A stretch of 64,000 nt of DNA from Streptomyces roseicoloratus. GTDB taxonomy: Bacteria > Actinomycetota > Actinomycetes > Streptomycetales > Streptomycetaceae. The number at the start of each line of letters is the position of its first letter. The first letter of the stretch is position 1. The notes below the pieces were generated by a model. That model had not been told where the DNA came from, made no database searches, and saw only the letters and a list, made by a program, of their open reading frames with translations. The stretch covers positions 1 through 64,000 of the forward strand of contig NZ_SDOY01000143.1 of the NCBI RefSeq assembly GCF_004117935.1. The letters run 5' to 3'. The translations under genes and the position numbers were made by a program. Shown one piece after another: positions 31,579 to 39,609 of this stretch.

Positions 31579-32470
31579 GAAGTCCGAGCAGAACCGCCTG
31601 AGCGTCTTCAAGACCTACAAGCTGTACGTCGGGGGCAAGTTCCCCCGCTCCGAGAGCGGCCGGGTGTACGAAGTGACGGACTCGAAGGGCAAGTGGCTGG
31701 CCAACGCGCCCCTCTCCTCCCGCAAGGACGCGCGTGACGCCGTCGTGGCCGCCCGCAAGGCCTTCGGCGGCTGGTCGGGCGCGACCGCGTACAACCGCGG
31801 CCAGATCCTCTACCGCGTCGCCGAGATGCTGGAGGGCCGCAAGGGCCAGTTCGTGCACGAGGTCGCGGACGCCGAGGGCCTGTCGAAGAACAAGGCGGCC
31901 GCGGTCGTCGAGGCCGCGATCGACCGCTGGGTCTGGTACGCGGGCTGGACCGACAAGATCGCCCAGGTCGTCGGCGGCGCCAACCCGGTGGCGGGCCCGT
32001 ACTTCAACCTCTCCACCCCGGAGCCGACCGGTGTCGTCACCGTCGTCGCGCCCCAGGAGTCGTCCTTCCTGGGCCTGGTGTCGGTGATCGCCCCGGTCAT
32101 CGCGACCGGCAACACGGCGGTCGTCATCGCCTCCGAGAAGGCCCCGCTGCCGGCCCTGTCCCTGGGCGAGGTCCTCGCCACCTCGGACCTCCCGGGCGGC
32201 GTGGTCAACATCCTGTCCGGCAAGGCGTCCGAGATGGGCCCGCACCTCGCGGCCCACCTCGACGTCAACGCGATCGACCTCACGGGCGCGGACGCCGACC
32301 TGGCCCGCGAGCTGGAGATCGCCGCGGCGGACAACCTCAAGCGCGTGCTGCGCCCGCGCACCGAGGACTTCGCCGGGGCCCCCGGCACGGACCGCATGAC
32401 CGCGTTCCTGGAGACCAAGACGGTCTGGCACCCCACGGGCAGCCTGGGCGCCTCCGGCTCCTCGTACTGA
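31571..32470 (+). CDS. Half-length aldehyde dehydrogenase homologue lacking catalytic residues
   Basis: The 299-aa protein aligns by eye with the N-terminal, cofactor-binding part of aldehyde dehydrogenases ('LYVGGKFPRSESGRVYEVTD', 'VTVVAPQESSFLGLVSVIAP', 'ATGNTAVVIASEKAPL', 'LPGGVVNILSG'). It ends before the ELGGK motif and the catalytic Cys. There is no ALDH coding sequence after the stop codon in any frame and a strong terminator follows, so it is not an obvious frameshift. The 8-nt overlap with the full-length gene suggests coupled translation. It may form a heteromer with the active enzyme. Its own reaction, if any, is unknown. Confidence 0.85.
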   Translation: MSEKSEQNRLSVFKTYKLYVGGKFPRSESGRVYEVTDSKGKWLANAPLSSRKDARDAVVAARKAFGGWSGATAYNRGQILYRVAEMLEGRKGQFVHEVADAEGLSKNKAAAVVEAAIDRWVWYAGWTDKIAQVVGGANPVAGPYFNLSTPEPTGVVTVVAPQESSFLGLVSVIAPVIATGNTAVVIASEKAPLPALSLGEVLATSDLPGGVVNILSGKASEMGPHLAAHLDVNAIDLTGADADLARELEIAAADNLKRVLRPRTEDFAGAPGTDRMTAFLETKTVWHPTGSLGASGSSY

Positions 32471-32537
32471 CCGCCGCTCCTCCGAGCGGCCCGTCACAGC
32501 GACCGTACGGGCGTCCCGTCCGGCGCCCGTACGGCGA

Positions 32538-32585
32538 AACGGCCCCCGGCCACCGGAACGCGAGTCCCGGTGGCCGGGGGCCGTT
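32538..32585. terminator. strong bidirectional terminator
   Basis: A perfect 19-bp stem (32538-32556 with 32567-32585, core GGCCCCCGGCCACCGG) has a 10-nt loop. It ends the deoC-ALDH operon and the convergent secreted-protein gene. Confidence 0.9.
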
Positions 32586-32617
32586 CGACGCGCCCCGCGA
32601 AGGCGCCCCGCGCCGCC

Positions 32618-33010
32618 CTACGGCAGCAGCGACTGGGCCAGCGGCCCCGCCACCGGCAGGTCGGCCAGGGCGCCGCCCTTCGTGACGTGGTCGGTGACCA
32701 GGTTCGTGCCGACCGGCTTGAAGTCGGCGACCTGCGTGCCGAGCCCGTTGTCGAGCGGGTCGACGCCCGTGTTGGCCAGCGGGTCGAGCTGGAGCCGGGT
32801 CAGCGGCGCCACGCCGTGGCCGAGCCCCTCCAGGGCCGCGGCGCCGTCCACCCGGGTCAGGGAGTCCGGCGGCAGCGGCACGCCGACGCCCTCGGCGGCC
32901 TGGGCGCCGGCTCCGGCGCCGAACACGGCGGCTCCCGCCGCGGTGACGGTGAGTCCGGCCTTCAGCAGGGCACTGCGACGGGAGGTTCGGGGAGCGGCGT
33001 GACTCGCCAT
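32618..33010 (-). CDS. Small Tat-type secreted protein
   Basis: The 130-aa protein starts at the ATG at 33010. Its signal peptide carries a twin-arginine motif ('RTSRRSALLKAG') before a hydrophobic Ala-Gly stretch and an 'AQAAE' cleavage site, so export by the Tat pathway is likely. The mature part, about 95 residues, has repeated Leu-Asp-Pro-Leu segments ('LQLDPLANTGVDPLDNGLG') and no catalytic motif. It resembles other small secreted streptomycete proteins of unknown role, including the one at 39060-39476, but is not the same family by eye. It is divergent from the uridine kinase gene. Confidence 0.75.
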   Translation of the reverse strand: MASHAAPRTSRRSALLKAGLTVTAAGAAVFGAGAGAQAAEGVGVPLPPDSLTRVDGAAALEGLGHGVAPLTRLQLDPLANTGVDPLDNGLGTQVADFKPVGTNLVTDHVTKGGALADLPVAGPLAQSLLP

Positions 33011-33132
33011 GGGGAGAAGTCCTTCCAGAGGGTGCTCGAGCGGGCACCGACAGTAGTGGAGGTGTGACGCTCGATACCAACGGGCCGCCTCGGGGGTCCC
33101 CTGCACGGGGGAATGCCTCACACTGGTGTCCC

Positions 33133-33765
33133 GTGAGTTCCCAACCGATCCCGACCCGGGTCGTCCTGATCGCGGGCCCCTCCGGCTCCGGCAAGTCGTC
33201 CCTCGCCGCCCGCACCGGTCTGCCGGTCCTGCGCCTCGACGACTTCTACAAGGAGGGCGACGACCCCTCCCTGCCCCTCGTCGACGGCAGCACGGACATC
33301 GACTGGGACTCCCCGCTGTCGTGGGACGCGGACACCGCCGTCACCGCGATCACCGAGCTGTGCCGTACGGGCCGGACCGACGTCCCCGTGTACGACATCG
33401 CCACCAGCTCCCGCACCGGCCACGAGGTCCTCGACATCGGGCGGACGCCGCTGTTCGTGGCGGAGGGCATCTTCGCCGCCGACATCGTGGCGCGCTGCCG
33501 TGAGCTCGGCGTGCTCGCCGACGCGCTGTGCCTGCGCGGCCGGCCCTCCACGACCTTCCGCCGCCGGCTGCTGCGGGACCTCAAGGAGGGCCGCAAGTCG
33601 GTGCCGTTCCTGCTGCGCCGCGGCTGGCGCCTGATGCGGGCCGAGCGGTCGATCGTCGCCCGCCAGACCGCGCTCGGCGCCCACCCGTGCGCCAGGGACG
33701 AGGCCCTGAGCCGCCTCACCGCCGCCGCGGCGGCCCGCGCCCGCGTCCCCGCGACGCCCGCGTAG
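33133..33765 (+). CDS. udk: Uridine kinase-like P-loop protein
   Basis: The 210-aa protein has the Walker A motif 'IAGPSGSGKSSLAAR' at residues 11-25. The uridine-kinase-type 'LRLDDFYKEGDDPSLP' and 'DIDWDSPLSWD' follow, and 'PVYDIATSSRTGH' near residue 95 is the nucleoside-binding stretch. The C-terminal 'RRRLLRDLKEGRKS' is an Arg-rich lid. The protein would phosphorylate uridine or cytidine with ATP or GTP. The GTG at 33133 is chosen because homology begins there. It carries no copy of the nucleoside palindrome. It is convergent with sigQ across a near-perfect terminator. Confidence 0.85.
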   Translation: MSSQPIPTRVVLIAGPSGSGKSSLAARTGLPVLRLDDFYKEGDDPSLPLVDGSTDIDWDSPLSWDADTAVTAITELCRTGRTDVPVYDIATSSRTGHEVLDIGRTPLFVAEGIFAADIVARCRELGVLADALCLRGRPSTTFRRRLLRDLKEGRKSVPFLLRRGWRLMRAERSIVARQTALGAHPCARDEALSRLTAAAAARARVPATPA

Positions 33766-33827
33766 GCGCCCGCGTAGGCGCCCGCCCCTTCGACCCGCCC
33801 GGAGAACGCCCGCATCCCGGACACGCC

Positions 33828-33865
33828 GAGGGCCGGGCAGGATCCCCCGATCCTGTCCGGCCCTC
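33828..33865. terminator. bidirectional terminator between udk and sigQ
   Basis: GAGGGCCGGGCAGGATC pairs with GATCCTGTCCGGCCCTC across a 4-nt loop with one G-T wobble, between the two convergent genes. Confidence 0.85.
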
Positions 33866-33933
33866 GCCTGTTACCCGTACCCCCGTACGGTCCCCCGTGT
33901 CTTCCCCCGTGCCCCCGTGTTCCCCCGTATCCC

Positions 33934-34659
33934 TCAGGCGACGAGCTCGCCGAAGGACTCCTCCTCGTCACGGCCGAAGCTCAGCACCTCGTCCTCGCGC
34001 AGTCGCCGCAGCGAGCGCCAGATGCTCGACTTCACCGTGCCGACACTGATGTCCAGGATCTCCGCGATCTCCGGGTCGGTCCGGCCCTCGTAGTAGCGCA
34101 GCACCAGCATCGTGCGCTGGAGCTCGGGCAGACGGGCCAGCGCCTGCCAGAGGACCGCGCGCAGTTCGGTGCCGCGCATCGCGTCCGTCTCGCCCACCGT
34201 CTCCGGGAGCTCCTCGGTCGGGTACTCGTTGAGCTTGCGCCGCCGCCAGGCGCTGATGTGCAGGTTCGTCATCGTGCGGCGCAGGTAGCCGCCGACCGCG
34301 GCCTTGTCGCTGATCCGGTCCCAGGCGCGGTACGTGGAGAACAGCGCGCTCTGGAGCAGGTCCTCGGCCTCGAAACGGTCACCGGTCAGGTGGTAGGCGG
34401 TGGCGTACAGGGAGGCCCGGCGCTCCTGGACGTAAGCGGTGAACTCCGCTTCCGACCGGCTGGAGCGCTCCCCCGTGGCCTCCCCGTACACCGCTCCCCC
34501 GTCAGCCACGGCGACCATGTACGGCGCCTTGTGCTGACGCCCGACGCCGCGAACGCACCCCCGTCCGTTCAATGCCGCGCCGGACTTCTCGGTGCTCCGC
34601 GTGACGTCGTGGAGACGCGTGACAACTGCGCTGGAGGTGGTGCTGTGCAGTGCGTTCAT
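33934..34659 (-). CDS. sigQ: RNA polymerase sigma factor, SigE/ECF family (SigQ-like)
   Basis: The 241-aa group 4 sigma factor has a region 2 at about residues 70-140 ('FTAYVQERRASLYATAYHLT', 'EAEDLLQSALFSTYRAWDRI') and a region 4 at about 165-225 ('LARLPELQRTMLVLRYYEG', 'DPEIAEILDISVGTVKSSIW'). The first 60 residues are a basic extension. I kept the long start because its sequence looks conserved from memory; an internal ATG at 34518 would give 194 aa. It is divergent from afsQ1, the arrangement of sigQ-afsQ1-afsQ2 in S. coelicolor, where AfsQ1 controls sigQ and both affect antibiotic production. Confidence 0.88.
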   Translation of the reverse strand: MNALHSTTSSAVVTRLHDVTRSTEKSGAALNGRGCVRGVGRQHKAPYMVAVADGGAVYGEATGERSSRSEAEFTAYVQERRASLYATAYHLTGDRFEAEDLLQSALFSTYRAWDRISDKAAVGGYLRRTMTNLHISAWRRRKLNEYPTEELPETVGETDAMRGTELRAVLWQALARLPELQRTMLVLRYYEGRTDPEIAEILDISVGTVKSSIWRSLRRLREDEVLSFGRDEEESFGELVA

Positions 34660-34743
34660 CTCGCGCCCCCCGTCGGTTGGAGTCCGTAGGTCCTTGATGT
34701 CGAAAAGCCTGCCCGGCCGACTTCATGGCGGTGTCCGCCGACT

Positions 34744-34759
34744 GTCACAGGCGTGTCAC
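34744..34759. promoter_or_regulatory. AfsQ1 binding motif between sigQ and afsQ1
   Basis: GTCAC-aggcgt-GTCAC is an exact match to the published AfsQ1 consensus GTnAC-N6-GTnAC. It sits in the divergent sigQ/afsQ1 promoter region, 84 bp before sigQ and 69 bp before afsQ1. A partial second copy, GTGAC-cggacg-GTCGA, lies shortly downstream. Confidence 0.75.
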
Positions 34760-34828
34760 AGGCGGGGGCGGCACGGAGACGTGACCGGACGGTCGAACTC
34801 GGACGGCCGCATGGGACAGAATGAGGCC

Positions 34829-35506
34829 GTGCCTTTCCTGTTGCTGATCGAGGACGACGACGCCATCCGCACGGCCCTCGAGCTGTCCCTGTCACGCCAG
34901 GGCCACCGTGTGGCCACCGCGGCGACGGGCGAGGACGGCCTGAAGCTGCTCAAGGAACAGCGGCCCGACCTGGTCGTCCTCGACGTCATGCTGCCCGGCA
35001 TCGACGGCTTCGAGGTGTGCCGCCGGATCCGGCGTACGGACCAGCTGCCGATCATCCTGCTCACCGCGCGCAGCGACGACATCGACGTCGTGGTGGGCCT
35101 GGAGTCCGGCGCCGACGACTACGTGGTGAAGCCGGTGCAGGGCCGGGTGCTCGACGCCCGGATCCGCGCGGTGCTGCGCCGCGGCGAGCGGGAGTCCACC
35201 GACTCCGCCACCTTCGGCTCCCTCGTCATCGACCGCTCCGCGATGACGGTGACGAAGAACGGGGAGGACCTGCAGCTCACGCCGACCGAGCTGCGGCTGC
35301 TCCTGGAGCTGAGCCGGCGGCCCGGACAGGCGCTGTCGCGCCAGCAGTTGCTGCGGCTCGTGTGGGAGCACGACTACCTGGGCGACTCGCGCCTGGTCGA
35401 CGCCTGTGTGCAGCGGCTGCGCGCCAAGGTCGAGGACGTGCCCTCCTCGCCGACCCTGATCCGCACCGTACGGGGCGTGGGCTACCGGCTGGACGTTCCT
35501 GCGTGA
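34829..35506 (+). CDS. afsQ1: Two-component response regulator AfsQ1
   Basis: The 225-aa OmpR/PhoB-type regulator has a receiver domain (1-115) with acidic pocket 'IEDDDAI', phospho-acceptor Asp in 'LVVLDVMLPGIDG' and the conserved Lys in 'DDYVVKPVQGRVL'. A winged-helix effector domain (130-225) contains 'LTPTELRLLLELSRRPGQ' and ends 'RTVRGVGYRLDVPA'. The GTG at 34829 gives the same length as I recall for AfsQ1. An in-frame ATG at 34811 is an alternative. In S. coelicolor AfsQ1 activates antibiotic clusters and controls nitrogen and carbon genes, mostly with glutamate as nitrogen source. It overlaps afsQ2 by 4 nt. Confidence 0.94.
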   Translation: MPFLLLIEDDDAIRTALELSLSRQGHRVATAATGEDGLKLLKEQRPDLVVLDVMLPGIDGFEVCRRIRRTDQLPIILLTARSDDIDVVVGLESGADDYVVKPVQGRVLDARIRAVLRRGERESTDSATFGSLVIDRSAMTVTKNGEDLQLTPTELRLLLELSRRPGQALSRQQLLRLVWEHDYLGDSRLVDACVQRLRAKVEDVPSSPTLIRTVRGVGYRLDVPA

Positions 35507-37044
35507 GCAGAGGGATCGTCTCGATGCTGAGGTTCACCAGCCTCCGGCTCCGCCTCGTCGTCGTCTTCGCCCTGGTCGCGCTCACCGCGGCGGTCTCGGC
35601 CTCCGGCATCGCGTACTGGCTCAACCGCGAGGCCGTGCTCAAGCGCACCCAGGACAGCGCGCTCAACGACTTCCGGCAGGAGATGCAGAACCGGGCGGCG
35701 ACGCTGCCGGCGCGGCCCACCGAGGAGGAGCTGCGGCACACCGCCGAGCAGATGGCGGGCGGCAGCGCCGGCTACAGCGTGCTGCTCATCGGCGAGCGGG
35801 CCGCGGGCAAGCCGATCGTGGGCGCCTCGAACCCGGACGTGTTCACGCTCGCGGACGTGCCGCGTTCGCTGCAGACCGCCGTGACCACCGAGCGTCCGGT
35901 GTCGGAGGCCAACCCGTACCCGTACCACCTGTTCTGGCAGCGCACCCAGCGCGGCTCGACGCCGTACCTGGTGGGCGGCACGAAGATCGACGGCGGCGGG
36001 CCGACCGGCTACATGTTCAAGTCGCTCGCCGCGGAGAAGGCCGACCTCAACTCGCTGTCCTGGTCGCTGGGCATCGCCACCGGCCTCGCCGTGATCGGTT
36101 CGGTGCTGCTCGCGCAGGTCGCGGCGACGACCGTGCTGCGCCCGGTGCACCGGCTCGGCGAGGCGGCCCGGCGGCTCGGCGAGGGCAAGCTGGACACCCG
36201 GCTGCGGGTCTCCGGCAACGACGAACTGGCCGACCTCTCCCGTACGTTCAACAGCGCCGCCGAGTCGCTGCAGAAGAAGGTCGCGGACATGAGCGCGCGG
36301 GAGGAGGCCAGCGCCCGCTTCGTCGCCGACATGTCGCACGAACTGCGCACGCCGCTGACCGCGCTGACCGCCGTGACGGAGGTCCTGGAGGACGAGCAGG
36401 ACGCGCTCGACCCGATGATCGCGCCCGCCGTCGCCCTCGTGGTCAGCGAGACCCGCCGGCTCAACGACCTGGTGGAGAACCTGATGGAGGTGACCCGTTT
36501 CGACGCGGGCACCGCGCGGCTCGTCCTGGACGACGTCGACATCGCCGACCAGATCACCGCCTGCATCGACGCGCGGGCCTGGCTGGACGCCGTGGACCTG
36601 GACGCCGAGCGCGGGATCGTCGCGCGGCTCGACCCGCGCCGGCTCGACGTGGTCCTGGCCAACCTGATCGGCAACGCGCTCAAGCACGGCGGCTCGCCGG
36701 TGCGGGTGTCGGTGCGGACGGAGGAGACGGAGGACGGCGAGGAGCTGGTGATCGCGGTGCGCGACCACGGGCCCGGCATCCCGGTGGAGGTCCTGCCGCA
36801 CGTCTTCGACCGCTTCTACAAGGCGAGCGCGTCCCGCCCGCGTTCGGACGGCAGCGGTCTGGGTCTGTCGATCGCGATGGAGAACGCCCTGATCCACGGC
36901 GGTTCGATCACCGCCTCCAACTCCACCGACGACGACGGCCGGGTGGACGGCGCGGTGTTCGTGCTGCGGCTGCCCCGGGACGCCTCGGGGATCGCGCGCG
37001 AGCTGCGGACCCGCAGCAGCCAGGGCGAGGTGGAGGAGAGTTGA
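35503..37044 (+). CDS. afsQ2: Sensor histidine kinase AfsQ2
   Basis: The 513-aa membrane kinase is the partner of AfsQ1. It has a first transmembrane helix (about residues 12-38, 'LRLVVVFALVALTAAVSASG') and an extracellular sensor region of about 140 residues. A second helix ('GIATGLAVIGSVLLAQVAAT') is followed by a HAMP linker. The dimerisation domain carries the phospho-accepting His in 'FVADMSHELRTPLTAL'. An ATPase domain follows with the N box 'LANLIGNALKHG', G1 'RDHGPGIP' and G2 'GSGLGLSIA'. The GTG at 35503 overlaps the afsQ1 stop codon; an ATG at 35524 is possible. All catalytic boxes are intact. Confidence 0.94.
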   Translation: MSRGIVSMLRFTSLRLRLVVVFALVALTAAVSASGIAYWLNREAVLKRTQDSALNDFRQEMQNRAATLPARPTEEELRHTAEQMAGGSAGYSVLLIGERAAGKPIVGASNPDVFTLADVPRSLQTAVTTERPVSEANPYPYHLFWQRTQRGSTPYLVGGTKIDGGGPTGYMFKSLAAEKADLNSLSWSLGIATGLAVIGSVLLAQVAATTVLRPVHRLGEAARRLGEGKLDTRLRVSGNDELADLSRTFNSAAESLQKKVADMSAREEASARFVADMSHELRTPLTALTAVTEVLEDEQDALDPMIAPAVALVVSETRRLNDLVENLMEVTRFDAGTARLVLDDVDIADQITACIDARAWLDAVDLDAERGIVARLDPRRLDVVLANLIGNALKHGGSPVRVSVRTEETEDGEELVIAVRDHGPGIPVEVLPHVFDRFYKASASRPRSDGSGLGLSIAMENALIHGGSITASNSTDDDGRVDGAVFVLRLPRDASGIARELRTRSSQGEVEES

Positions 37045-37709
37045 GACTGCGCCGTACGCCGGGGCGGGGCCCCGCGCGGGGACTTCGCCCGGCCCGGGCC
37101 CTTCGCCGTACGGGGCTCGCCGCCCTGGGGGCCGCCCTCGTCCTGTCGGGCTGCGGCATCCGTACGACCTCGGTTCCGGTCGACGCCGGCGCGGCGCCCA
37201 CCCGGGTGCCGTGCAGCGTGCCGGGTGACCGGGTCGTGACGGGCGCGCCGAGCCGGGCGCCGCTGCGCGTGTACCTGGTGTGCGGTGCCCAGCTGGAGGC
37301 CGTCGAGCGCAGGTCGCCGCTGCCGGAGGAGAAGGCGGCCGGCGCCCCGGTGCGCACGGCCTCGGCGCTGCTGGCCCAGCTGGAGGGCGAGCCGTCGGAG
37401 GAGGAGCGCCGGGCCGGTTTCGCCACGGCGGTGAAGGGCCCGCTGGTGGTGAGCGCGGCCCGGGCGGGCGATCCGAAGGGCACGCTGCGGCTCAGCCGCC
37501 AGCCGGAGGACCTGCCGCCGACGGCCCTTGCGCAGATCGTCTGCACCTTCGCGGAGAGCACGGCCGGTGAGCCGGGCGGCTCCGGCACCACGGCCGACTC
37601 CGTCGTCCTCGGCGGCCCCGGCCCCTACGGGCCGCGCCGCTACACCTGCACGACCGAGCTGAAGGAACGCCCGGAGTCGGCGGTCCCGTCGTCCCCGGCC
37701 AAGTCCTGA
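37041..37709 (+). CDS. Predicted lipoprotein of the afsQ operon
   Basis: The 222-aa protein starts with TTG overlapping the afsQ2 stop codon (TTGA), so it is the third gene of the operon. The long Arg-rich signal peptide ends in a lipobox ('ALVLSGCGIRTT'). The exported part has two paired Cys motifs ('VPCSVPG' and 'LVCGAQ', then 'QIVCTF' and 'YTCTTE'), suggesting two disulfides. No known domain was identified. Its conserved place behind afsQ1-afsQ2 makes an accessory role in signal sensing plausible but unproven. Confidence 0.85.
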   Translation: MRLRRTPGRGPARGLRPARALRRTGLAALGAALVLSGCGIRTTSVPVDAGAAPTRVPCSVPGDRVVTGAPSRAPLRVYLVCGAQLEAVERRSPLPEEKAAGAPVRTASALLAQLEGEPSEEERRAGFATAVKGPLVVSAARAGDPKGTLRLSRQPEDLPPTALAQIVCTFAESTAGEPGGSGTTADSVVLGGPGPYGPRRYTCTTELKERPESAVPSSPAKS

Positions 37710-37765
37710 GGGACGCCGCGGGCGTCGCCGGGCGGCAGGGCGTCGGGTGCGTCGGGCCACAGAGC

Positions 37766-37861
37766 CGGGACGCCGGGCGGCGGGACGCCGGGCGGCGGGA
37801 CGCCGGGCGGCGGGACGCCGGGCGGCGGGACGCCGGGCGGCGGGACGCCGGGCGGCGGGGC
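37766..37861. repeat. 15-bp minisatellite before the VanZ-like gene
   Basis: Six perfect copies of CGGGACGCCGGGCGG (37766-37855) are followed by a partial copy. If translated in the VanZ frame they give an Arg-Arg-Ala-Ala-Gly repeat, but the likely start codon is downstream at 38017. The number of copies may vary between strains. Confidence 0.95.
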
Positions 37862-38016
37862 GCGGGGGTGACGGGGCGCGGGGTGACGGGCTCCGGGGCT
37901 CGGGGGCGCCGGAGCGGGTGGTCGTCGCGGTGGTCGCGTGCGTGACGCTGTCGCTGTTCCACGCTTGTGACGGTCCCGGCGGAACCGATTCCGCCGGGGG
38001 GGACGTCTTGGGGGGC

Positions 38017-38622
38017 GTGCAACGTCAAGGTTCGGATGGGTCGGGCAGTGCAGGCGACTCTGTCGCCGTGGTCGTACGCGTGGCGGGGTTCGCCCTCCTC
38101 CTCGCCCATCTGCTGCTCGTGGCCTGGGTGACGCTCCGCCCGCGCGACGTGGCGTGGGTGACCGCGCCGAATCTCACCCCGCTGGCCGGCATCGAGGGCG
38201 ATCTGGCGCTCGGTCCGGCCGAGGCCGCGCGGCGGATCGTCTGCGGACTGCTGCTCCTGGCCCCGCTCGGGGTGCTCCTTCCGATGGCCGACGGGCGGCT
38301 CACGGTGTCGCCGTGGGCGTCCCTGGCCCGTACGACGGCGGCCGGTGCGCTGGTCTCGCTGGCGGTGGAGCTGCTGCAGACGGCGGTGCCCGGACAGGTC
38401 GTGGACGTCGACTCGGTGCTCCTGAACACGGCCGGGGTGGCGCTCGCGCACGTGCTGTTCGTCCCGGCGGGACGGGCGCGGCTGCGCCGCGGTCCGCGCG
38501 GGACCCGGTCCTCCTCCCGGCCCGGCGGGCCCTCCTCCTCCGGGAGGACGGCGGAGCGGGCTTCCCAGCGGACTTCTCAGGGGCCGACCCCGACGATTCC
38601 CAGGGTCGGGATCGCCCCGTAG
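38017..38622 (+). CDS. VanZ-like membrane protein
   Basis: The 201-aa protein has the VanZ-like fold of three to four membrane helices: 'VVRVAGFALLLAHLLLVAWV', 'IVCGLLLLAPLGVLLPM', 'TAAGALVSLAVELLQTAV' and 'VLLNTAGVALAHVLFVPAG'. The third and fourth contain the family's conserved ExxQ...D/N pattern ('VELLQTAVPGQVVDVDSVLLN'-type region). VanZ homologues are linked to low-level teicoplanin resistance, but most genomic members have no proven role. The GTG at 38017 is chosen because it follows a G-rich ribosome-binding stretch and precedes the first helix. The longer frame would translate the 15-bp minisatellite. A disordered Ser-Arg tail ends the protein. Confidence 0.8.
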   Translation: MQRQGSDGSGSAGDSVAVVVRVAGFALLLAHLLLVAWVTLRPRDVAWVTAPNLTPLAGIEGDLALGPAEAARRIVCGLLLLAPLGVLLPMADGRLTVSPWASLARTTAAGALVSLAVELLQTAVPGQVVDVDSVLLNTAGVALAHVLFVPAGRARLRRGPRGTRSSSRPGGPSSSGRTAERASQRTSQGPTPTIPRVGIAP

Positions 38623-38699
38623 AGGGACGCTTTGTCCGCGGTCCGGCGGCACGATGGAGTCATCGGACATTCCGAGCACCCGGACTGAAGGAGCCCACC

Positions 38700-38900
38700 A
38701 TGGCCGCACTTTCCCGCCCCCGTGACGGACGCGTGATCGGCGGAGTGTGCGCTGCGCTGGCACGGCGCTTCGGCATCTCCGCCTGGACGATGCGCACGAT
38801 ATTCCTGGTCTCGTGCCTGCTGCCGGGTCCGCAGTTCCTGCTGTACCTGGCGCTGTGGGTGCTGCTGCCCGCGGAGAAGACGACGAGCACGGCCTGGTAG
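38700..38900 (+). CDS. Small PspC-domain membrane protein
   Basis: This 66-aa ORF starts at the ATG at 38700 after 'AAGGAGCCCACC', a strong Shine-Dalgarno. It is a minimal PspC protein: 'LSRPRDGRVIGGVCAALARR' with the conserved 'GGVCAALA', then the helix 'FLVSCLLPGPQFLLYLALWV'. PspC proteins work in membrane-stress responses. In actinobacteria, short single-domain forms are common and their role is not established. It is followed by a strong terminator. Confidence 0.88.
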   Translation: MAALSRPRDGRVIGGVCAALARRFGISAWTMRTIFLVSCLLPGPQFLLYLALWVLLPAEKTTSTAW

Positions 38901-38940
38901 GTCCCGGGCCCGCCGCGCCCGGCGCGGCCGCTCGCCGACA

Positions 38941-38988
38941 CGCCGAAGGGGCGCTCACCCGGTGGTCCGGGTGGGCGCCCCTTCGGCG
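38941..38988 (+). terminator. terminator after pspC
   Basis: A 22-bp stem (38941-38962 with 38967-38988) has a 4-nt loop and one mismatch, with arms beginning CGCCGAAGGGGCGC. It lies between the pspC gene and the convergent secreted-protein gene. Confidence 0.88.
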
Positions 38989-39059
38989 TACGGGAGGCGT
39001 ACGGGGAACGTACGGAGGGCCGACCGCACGGGGGGCGTGCGGCAGGCGGGCGCGGGGCG

Positions 39060-39476
39060 TCAGACGCCGAGGCCGCCCAGCGGCAGACCGTTCACCGGCA
39101 GGCCGCCGAGGAGGCCGGTGGCCGCGCCGAGCGGGGTGGAGCCGAGGCCGGCCGTGGCGCCGTCCAGCGGCAGGTTCTGCGCCTGCTTCTGCACCTCGCC
39201 CGGGAGGTTCTGGGCCTGGTCGACCGCGCCCGGCAGGGTCTTGGCGGCCTCCTGGGCACCGGTCCCGAGGGCACCCTGGCCGCCGGACAGGGCCTCGGCC
39301 GCACCCGCCGGGAGCTCCGTGAGGTCCTCGCCGAGCGGCACGGCGCTGGTGACCGTGCCGAGCGCGTCGGAGCCGACGACCGGCAGCGCGGCGGCGGAGG
39401 CCGTTCCGGCGGCGGCAGCGGCGAAGGCGGCACCGAGGGCGGCGACACCGAGCGTCTTGGCGGCAGACTGCTTCAT
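39060..39476 (-). CDS. Small secreted protein
   Basis: The 138-aa protein has a Sec signal peptide (residues 1-29, 'MKQSAAKTLGVAALGAAFAA' with 'TASA-AA' cleavage). The mature part is low in charge and has repeated 'LPGAVDQAQNLPGEVQKQAQ' and 'LGGLPVNGLPLGGLG' segments. AGGAAGAT before the ATG is a good ribosome site. It belongs to the large group of small secreted streptomycete proteins with Pro-Leu-Gly repeats and no assigned function. A role at the cell surface is inferred only from export. Confidence 0.8.
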   Translation of the reverse strand: MKQSAAKTLGVAALGAAFAAAAAGTASAAALPVVGSDALGTVTSAVPLGEDLTELPAGAAEALSGGQGALGTGAQEAAKTLPGAVDQAQNLPGEVQKQAQNLPLDGATAGLGSTPLGAATGLLGGLPVNGLPLGGLGV

Positions 39477-39609
39477 CAGAAAATCTTCCTCAGGATTCTC
39501 GGGTGCGTCTCGGGGCGGCGGGGAAGAAGGCCCTGAGAGCAGGGGGAATTTCGGGGAATGCGGAGTGGCTACGCAAACTAACCATCGAAAGTCCCGGCCG
39601 CAAACACCG

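Noticed and set aside
31571..32470. Half-length ALDH considered as a frameshifted full-length gene
   Set aside because: No ALDH C-terminal sequence exists in any frame before the terminator 70 bp downstream, and the protein ends with its own Gly-Ser-rich tail.
33064..33132. N-terminal extension of the uridine kinase frame
   Set aside because: The extra 23 codons have no conserved pattern and overlap the divergent promoter region. The GTG at 33133 is directly before the P-loop domain.
37766..37861. Tandem repeats considered as a CRISPR array
   Set aside because: The 15-bp units are directly adjacent with no unique spacers and no cas genes are nearby. They are a minisatellite.
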